Shown piece by piece: positions 24,736 through 27,696 of a stretch of DNA of 27,696 bases. Within the stretch, counting starts at the first letter, position 1, and every line of letters starts with the position of its first letter. A program made the position numbers and the translations under genes. The DNA lies in assembly GCA_007131895.1 (NCBI GenBank), contig SLPR01000453.1:1-27696 (forward strand). Reading direction: 5' to 3'. Source of the DNA: Bacteroidales bacterium. GTDB taxonomy: Bacteria; Bacteroidota; Bacteroidia; Bacteroidales; UBA7960. The notes beneath the pieces were generated by a model. It was given only the letters and a program-made list of their open reading frames with translations. It was not told the DNA's origin and did not search any database.

Positions 24736-25653
24736 TTAGTCTTGTTTCTGAACCAGTTTCAGTATCCGTTCAAGATCCTCACCTGAAGAGAAATTTATAA
24801 CGATCGCACCTTTGCCGCCACTACGGGTTTTGACCTGAACCTTCGAGCCATAGAAGGCAGAAAGAGATTTTTGCAAATCAACATACCTTGCATTAACGGG
24901 TTTTTCCTCTTTTTTATTGGATGGATCGGGTTTTTCCTCCTCTTCTACCGCTTCGTTGATGTTTTTTACAATTTCTTCTACATCTCTTACGGAAAGCCCC
25001 TGTGCAATAATATCCTGATAAATTTCAAGCTGTGTCGGAATGACGGTAACGGACAGCAATGCGCGGGCATGACCAGTAGAGATCAATTCCTTGCGCAGGC
25101 CAATCTGAATTTCTGCCGGAAGCTTGAGCAAACGTATCTGGTTGGTGATAGAAGAGCGGGATTTGCCCAATCTTTCGGCCAGCATTTCCTGGGTAAGCTT
25201 GCAGTCTTCAATAAGCTGCTGATATCCCATGGCAATTTCCATGGGGTTGAGGTTTTCACGTTGAATATTTTCAACGATGGCCATCTCACGCATCTCCTGG
25301 TCATTGGCACTTCTGATATAAGCAGGAATATCATTAAGACCTGCCAATTGTGCAGCTTTGCAACGTCTTTCTCCTGAAATAAGTTGAAATTTGCCCTCAT
25401 CGGCTTTCCTTACTGTTACCGGTTGTATTACTCCCTGTTCTCTTATGGAGTTGGCAAGGTCTTCAAGAGACTGTTGGTCAAAGTCGGTTCGAGGTTGGTA
25501 GGGGTTGCTCTGAATGAGATCCAATGGAACATGGGCTACAGTGCCCACTGCATGTAAATCTCTTTCTATTTCATACCTTGGCTGCATCTCTGATGCAGGC
25601 GAATCAAGCAATGCGCCCAGTCCTTTACCTAGTGCTCTTTTTTTAGCGTTCAT
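24736..25653 (-). CDS. parB: Chromosome-partitioning protein ParB
   Basis: This 305-residue protein is a DNA-binding CTPase that loads at parS sites and organises the origin region. The N-terminal GLGALL (11-16) is the ParA-interacting peptide. The CTP-binding/ParB-N domain covers about 40-135 with GERRCKAA (94-101) and ENIQREN (128-134). A helix-turn-helix follows at about 153-175 (LTQEMLAERLGKSRSSITNQ). A charged linker (about 233-255) leads to a C-terminal dimerisation domain. GERRCKAA has Cys where Arg is common in the GERRxRA motif (Cys98). Its start overlaps the parA end by 11 bp. Confidence 0.95.
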   Translation of the reverse strand: MNAKKRALGKGLGALLDSPASEMQPRYEIERDLHAVGTVAHVPLDLIQSNPYQPRTDFDQQSLEDLANSIREQGVIQPVTVRKADEGKFQLISGERRCKAAQLAGLNDIPAYIRSANDQEMREMAIVENIQRENLNPMEIAMGYQQLIEDCKLTQEMLAERLGKSRSSITNQIRLLKLPAEIQIGLRKELISTGHARALLSVTVIPTQLEIYQDIIAQGLSVRDVEEIVKNINEAVEEEEKPDPSNKKEEKPVNARYVDLQKSLSAFYGSKVQVKTRSGGKGAIVINFSSGEDLERILKLVQKQD

Positions 25654-26458
25654 CTTCTATGTTGATATTTTTTTCAGATTCGGTGATTTTCGTTAAATCA
25701 TTATTTTGCAAAATTTCACGTGCCAGGTTGAGGTAATTAATGGCTCCCCGGCTCTGTGCATCATGCATAATGATGGTTTCGCCAAAACTTGGCGCTTCTC
25801 CCAGCTTTGTGTTTCTCTGTATGATGGTTTCGAATACCAGATCCTGGAAGTGGGTTCTTACCTCCTCTACAACCTGGTTGGACAAACGAAGCCTGTTGTC
25901 GTACATGGTGAGAAGGATACCTTCAATTTCAAGTCCCAGATTAAGGCGGGATTGAACTATCTTAATGGTATTCAACAATTTACCCAGACCCTCTAAAGCA
26001 AAATATTCACACTGAACAGGCACTATTACGGAATCGCTTGCCGTAAGCGCATTCACAGTTATTAAACCCAGCGAAGGCGAACAGTCTATCAATATAAACT
26101 CATAGTCATCTTTCACACTGTCGATAACCTTTTTCATGACCATTTCCCGGTTGGGCATATTGATCATTTCTATCTCAGCCCCTACCAGGTCGATGTGGGC
26201 AGGAATAAGGTCGAGGTTGGGAGTAGATGTATTGAGCAGTATGTTGCGGGGGTTTACATCATCAATAATACACTCGTAAATACTGGTTTTGATGATCTTG
26301 GGATCAAAACCTACCCCTGAGGTTGCATTGGCCTGCGGATCAGCATCGATAAGAAGAGTTTTATGCTCCAGCACAGCAAGACTTGCTGCCAGGTTAATAG
26401 CTGTGGTGGTTTTTCCAACCCCCCCTTTTTGATTCGCAATGGAAATGACTTTACCCAT
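25643..26458 (-). CDS. parA: Chromosome-partitioning ATPase ParA (Soj)
   Basis: This 271-residue protein is a deviant Walker ATPase that binds DNA non-specifically and moves ParB-parS complexes. KGGVGKTT (11-18) is the deviant Walker A with Lys11 and Lys16. DADPQAN (38-44) follows, and Walker B is FILIDCSPSLG with Asp125. The C-terminal 20 residues are hydrophilic (ITESEKNINIEDER). The first gene of the operon, it overlaps parB by 11 bp. Upstream it has a candidate -7 box at 26561-26568 and two near-identical 13-bp direct repeats between that box and the start codon, which suggests autoregulation. Confidence 0.96.
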   Translation of the reverse strand: MGKVISIANQKGGVGKTTTAINLAASLAVLEHKTLLIDADPQANATSGVGFDPKIIKTSIYECIIDDVNPRNILLNTSTPNLDLIPAHIDLVGAEIEMINMPNREMVMKKVIDSVKDDYEFILIDCSPSLGLITVNALTASDSVIVPVQCEYFALEGLGKLLNTIKIVQSRLNLGLEIEGILLTMYDNRLRLSNQVVEEVRTHFQDLVFETIIQRNTKLGEAPSFGETIIMHDAQSRGAINYLNLAREILQNNDLTKITESEKNINIEDER

Positions 26459-26468
26459 AATTTATATT

Positions 26469-26517
26469 TGTTAGTACGTGTAGATGGTTTTCAATGCAAG
26501 AAACTGTTAGTTCGTGT
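26469..26517 (-). promoter_or_regulatory. Pair of 13-bp direct repeats upstream of parA (candidate operator)
   Basis: TGTTAGTACGTGT (26469-26481) and TGTTAGTTCGTGT (26505-26517), written on the + strand, are identical at 12 of 13 positions and lie 36 bp apart from start to start. They are 11 and 47 bp upstream of the parA ATG and downstream of the candidate -7 box, where a bound protein would block transcription. A small stem GGGCA/TGCCC lies at 26530-26544. Confidence 0.5.
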
Positions 26518-26560
26518 TTTTTTAAAGAAGGGCAATAAATGCCCATATCCAATCGAGGTG

Positions 26561-26568
26561 CAAATTTA
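26561..26568 (-). promoter_or_regulatory. Bacteroidota -7 box for the parAB operon (TAAATTTG on - strand)
   Basis: Read on the - strand, TAAATTTG followed by C is a perfect TAnnTTTG box about 100 bp upstream of the parA start. No well-spaced TTTG -33 element is visible. Confidence 0.5.
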
Positions 26569-26661
26569 CAACTTATACACGCTTGATTGAGGTTTTTTTT
26601 ACAAAAAAACACACTCACCGTCAACCAGCCTGCAAAACAGCACACTATAATAATTATGCGC

Positions 26662-26696
26662 AAAAAGAGCTGAAATACAATGATTTCAACTCTTTT
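26662..26696 (-). terminator. Rho-independent terminator after the DUF3276 gene
   Basis: On the - strand AAAAGAGTTGAAAT (26696-26683) pairs with ATTTCAGCTCTTTTT (26676-26662) around a 6-nt loop with one G-T type mismatch. The 3' arm ends in five Ts. It lies 36 bp after the DUF3276 stop, upstream of the parA promoter. Confidence 0.8.
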
Positions 26697-26732
26697 CATC
26701 CATAAAGCTCCTATGATTGAAACTTCACATTT

Positions 26733-27119
26733 CTATTCTTCTGATTCGGAATCTTCCTTCTTACCAAGGTCATCAAAACTCACATCGGTAAATTCGCTTT
26801 CTTTCTTTCTTCTTTCCTCTTCCTCCATTTCCTGTATGTATGACTGAGGAACCTCTCCGGTTCTGATATACTCGAAAGATTGATTTATGGCCTTTAAAAA
26901 CTTATCAAAATCTTCCTGGTATAAAAACAACTTGTGCTTTTCATAAAAAAACTTACCAGTTTGCTGATCAAAACGTTTTTTACTCTCTGTAATGGTAAGA
27001 TAATTTTCACCTGAACGCGTGGCCTTTACATCAAAAAAATACGTCCTTTTTCCTGCTCTTACAGCTTTTGAAAACAAGTCTTCATTGCTGTAGTTCTTAT
27101 CTTTATTATCCATACTCAT
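26733..27119 (-). CDS. DUF3276 PUR-alpha-like nucleic-acid-binding protein
   Basis: This 128-residue protein matches DUF3276, a Bacteroidota family with the PUR fold. The domain (about 13-85) includes LFSKAVRAGKRTYFFDVKATR, followed by NYLTITESKKRF and KHKLFLYQEDFDKFLKAI. A PUR repeat binds single-stranded DNA or RNA. The C-terminal 35 residues are strongly acidic and end in SESEE. It is a single-gene unit with its own -7 box, a real Shine-Dalgarno sequence and a terminator. The ATG at 27119 is preferred for its 7-nt spacing from AGGAGA; a second ATG follows two codons later. It is divergent from nusB. Confidence 0.9.
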   Translation of the reverse strand: MSMDNKDKNYSNEDLFSKAVRAGKRTYFFDVKATRSGENYLTITESKKRFDQQTGKFFYEKHKLFLYQEDFDKFLKAINQSFEYIRTGEVPQSYIQEMEEEERRKKESEFTDVSFDDLGKKEDSESEE

Positions 27120-27126
27120 AATTCTT

Positions 27127-27132
27127 TCTCCT
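27127..27132 (-). promoter_or_regulatory. Shine-Dalgarno sequence AGGAGA for the DUF3276 gene
   Basis: AGGAGA on the - strand ends 7 bases before the ATG at 27119. This is notable because most other starts in the window lack such a sequence, as is usual in Bacteroidota; it supports the 27119 start. Confidence 0.65.
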
Positions 27133-27145
27133 ATTTAATTTATGG

Positions 27146-27153
27146 CAAAAATA
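27146..27153 (-). promoter_or_regulatory. Bacteroidota -7 box for the DUF3276 gene (TATTTTTG on - strand)
   Basis: TATTTTTG followed by C on the - strand is a perfect TAnnTTTG match 26 bp before the start codon. A TTTG lies 13 bp further upstream, closer than the usual -33 spacing. Confidence 0.5.
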
Positions 27154-27387
27154 TAAAAACTTTTTTCAAACCTCATAGCAATATGTAAAACAATTCTTAA
27201 ATTGTCGCGGTATTGGGCTAAAATCAAATATAATAAATTCGCATTAAATATAAAAATTTACGTTGGTATTAATATCTGTGAAAAACCGTTTTGCTCCTAT
27301 TGAGCAGTTTGGTGTGGGCTCTCATTTAAAAATAACTATTATATATCTAATTTATTTTGCAGGTTTAGAAAGTTTTTAAAAATGAAT

Positions 27388-27395
27388 TACTTTTG
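27388..27395 (+). promoter_or_regulatory. Bacteroidota -7 box for nusB (TACTTTTG)
   Basis: TACTTTTG followed by C is a perfect TAnnTTTG match 63 bp before the nusB ATG, in an A/T-rich region. Confidence 0.5.
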
Positions 27396-27458
27396 CATAG
27401 CTTTTTCAGATGCAGAATCTGATACTTCGTTCCTTAAAAATTGATTGAATTTACCTTT

Positions 27459-27696
27459 ATGTTAAACAGAAGGCACTTACGCGTTAAAGTTTTGCAAAGC
27501 CTGTATGCTTTTTTCCAATCAGGCAACACCTCTCTGAATGCAGGAGAAAAAGAGTTATTATTCGGCATAGAAAGAATATATGACATGTACCTGTACCAGT
27601 TGGGCCTGCTAATTGAAATCAACCATCAGGTGCAACGAATCATTGATGAAAACAGGTTGAAAAGGATTCCTACACTGGAAGATCTTACTCCTAACA
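27459..27696 (+). CDS. nusB: Transcription antitermination factor NusB, N-terminal part (cut by window edge)
   Basis: An ATG at 27459 opens a frame that runs to the window end, giving 79 codons. The N-terminus MLNRRHLRVKVLQSLYAFFQ matches Bacteroidota NusB, which has an Arg-rich start and a first helix that binds boxA RNA with NusE (ribosomal protein S10) in rRNA antitermination. Bacteroidota NusB proteins are longer than the E. coli form (139 residues) and most of the domain lies beyond the window. It is divergent from DUF3276 and has its own -7 box. Confidence 0.85.
   Translation, partial: MLNRRHLRVKVLQSLYAFFQSGNTSLNAGEKELLFGIERIYDMYLYQLGLLIEINHQVQRIIDENRLKRIPTLEDLTPN

Larger units (their letters stand above)
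27120..27458. other. Divergent intergenic region between the DUF3276 gene and nusB
   Basis: This A/T-rich gap holds a -7 box and ribosome-binding site for the - strand gene near its left end and a -7 box for nusB near its right end. I see no ORF or RNA gene in the roughly 230 bases between them, only A/T-rich sequence. Confidence 0.7.

Noticed and set aside
23944..24786. + strand open frame of 280 codons antisense to DUF5683
   Set aside because: The - strand DUF5683 gene fits operon spacing and a known domain; the + strand frame has no recognisable domain.
1..27696. CRISPR arrays, tRNA and rRNA genes
   Set aside because: I looked for regularly spaced repeats, tRNA-like cloverleaf cores and rRNA sequence and saw none; small RNA genes without strong signals could be missed by eye.

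Overview
The window looks like chromosomal DNA from a Bacteroidota bacterium, probably of the Bacteroidales/Marinilabiliales side. The signs are: a complete alternative complex III (act) cluster next to a caa3-type oxidase; the parA-parB-DUF5683-dapB-lepB order; a DUF3276 (PUR-alpha-like) gene divergent from nusB; start codons mostly without Shine-Dalgarno sequences; and several TAnnTTTG -7 promoter boxes. The exact genus cannot be read from the sequence.

Layout. Positions 1-420 hold the C-terminal end of an Rpn-type PD-(D/E)XK protein. Positions 647-1144 encode a small lipoprotein cytochrome with a C-terminal heme motif, closed by a strong terminator. Positions 1435-14273 are an aerobic respiratory block on the + strand: actABCDEF, a SCO copper chaperone, then the oxidase subunits in the order I-III-IV-II, ended by a terminator. 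Subunit II carries a C-terminal cytochrome c domain and subunit I has the YSHP signature of A2-type heme-copper oxidases. Heme farnesyltransferase (ctaB/cyoE) and a membrane protein with a heavy-metal-binding (HMA) domain follow. Together these would oxidise menaquinol, pass electrons through up to eight c-type hemes (six in ActA, one in ActE, one in CtaC) to CuA and reduce O2, with heme and copper supply genes nearby.

Positions 16475-18992 are a compact three-gene unit: a HlyD-like periplasmic adaptor, a VTC-type polyphosphate polymerase domain protein and a DUF4956 membrane protein. This is the best candidate here for an under-described system, possibly a membrane-coupled polyphosphate (or related polymer) synthesis and translocation machine.

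Positions 19131-27119 are on the - strand: a secreted GLPGLI/DUF4412-like protein, a group IV PLP decarboxylase annotated as arginine decarboxylase, then the operon parA-parB-DUF5683-dapB-lepB (chromosome segregation, unknown outer-envelope protein, lysine/peptidoglycan precursor synthesis, signal peptidase) and a DUF3276 protein. Upstream of parA lies a near-perfect 13-bp direct repeat that looks like an operator. The window ends inside nusB (+ strand from 27459).

Two gaps in the respiratory block (5761-5827 and 9590-9975) carry short hairpin-type repeats that share a GCTGAGCnnnnCGAAG core.
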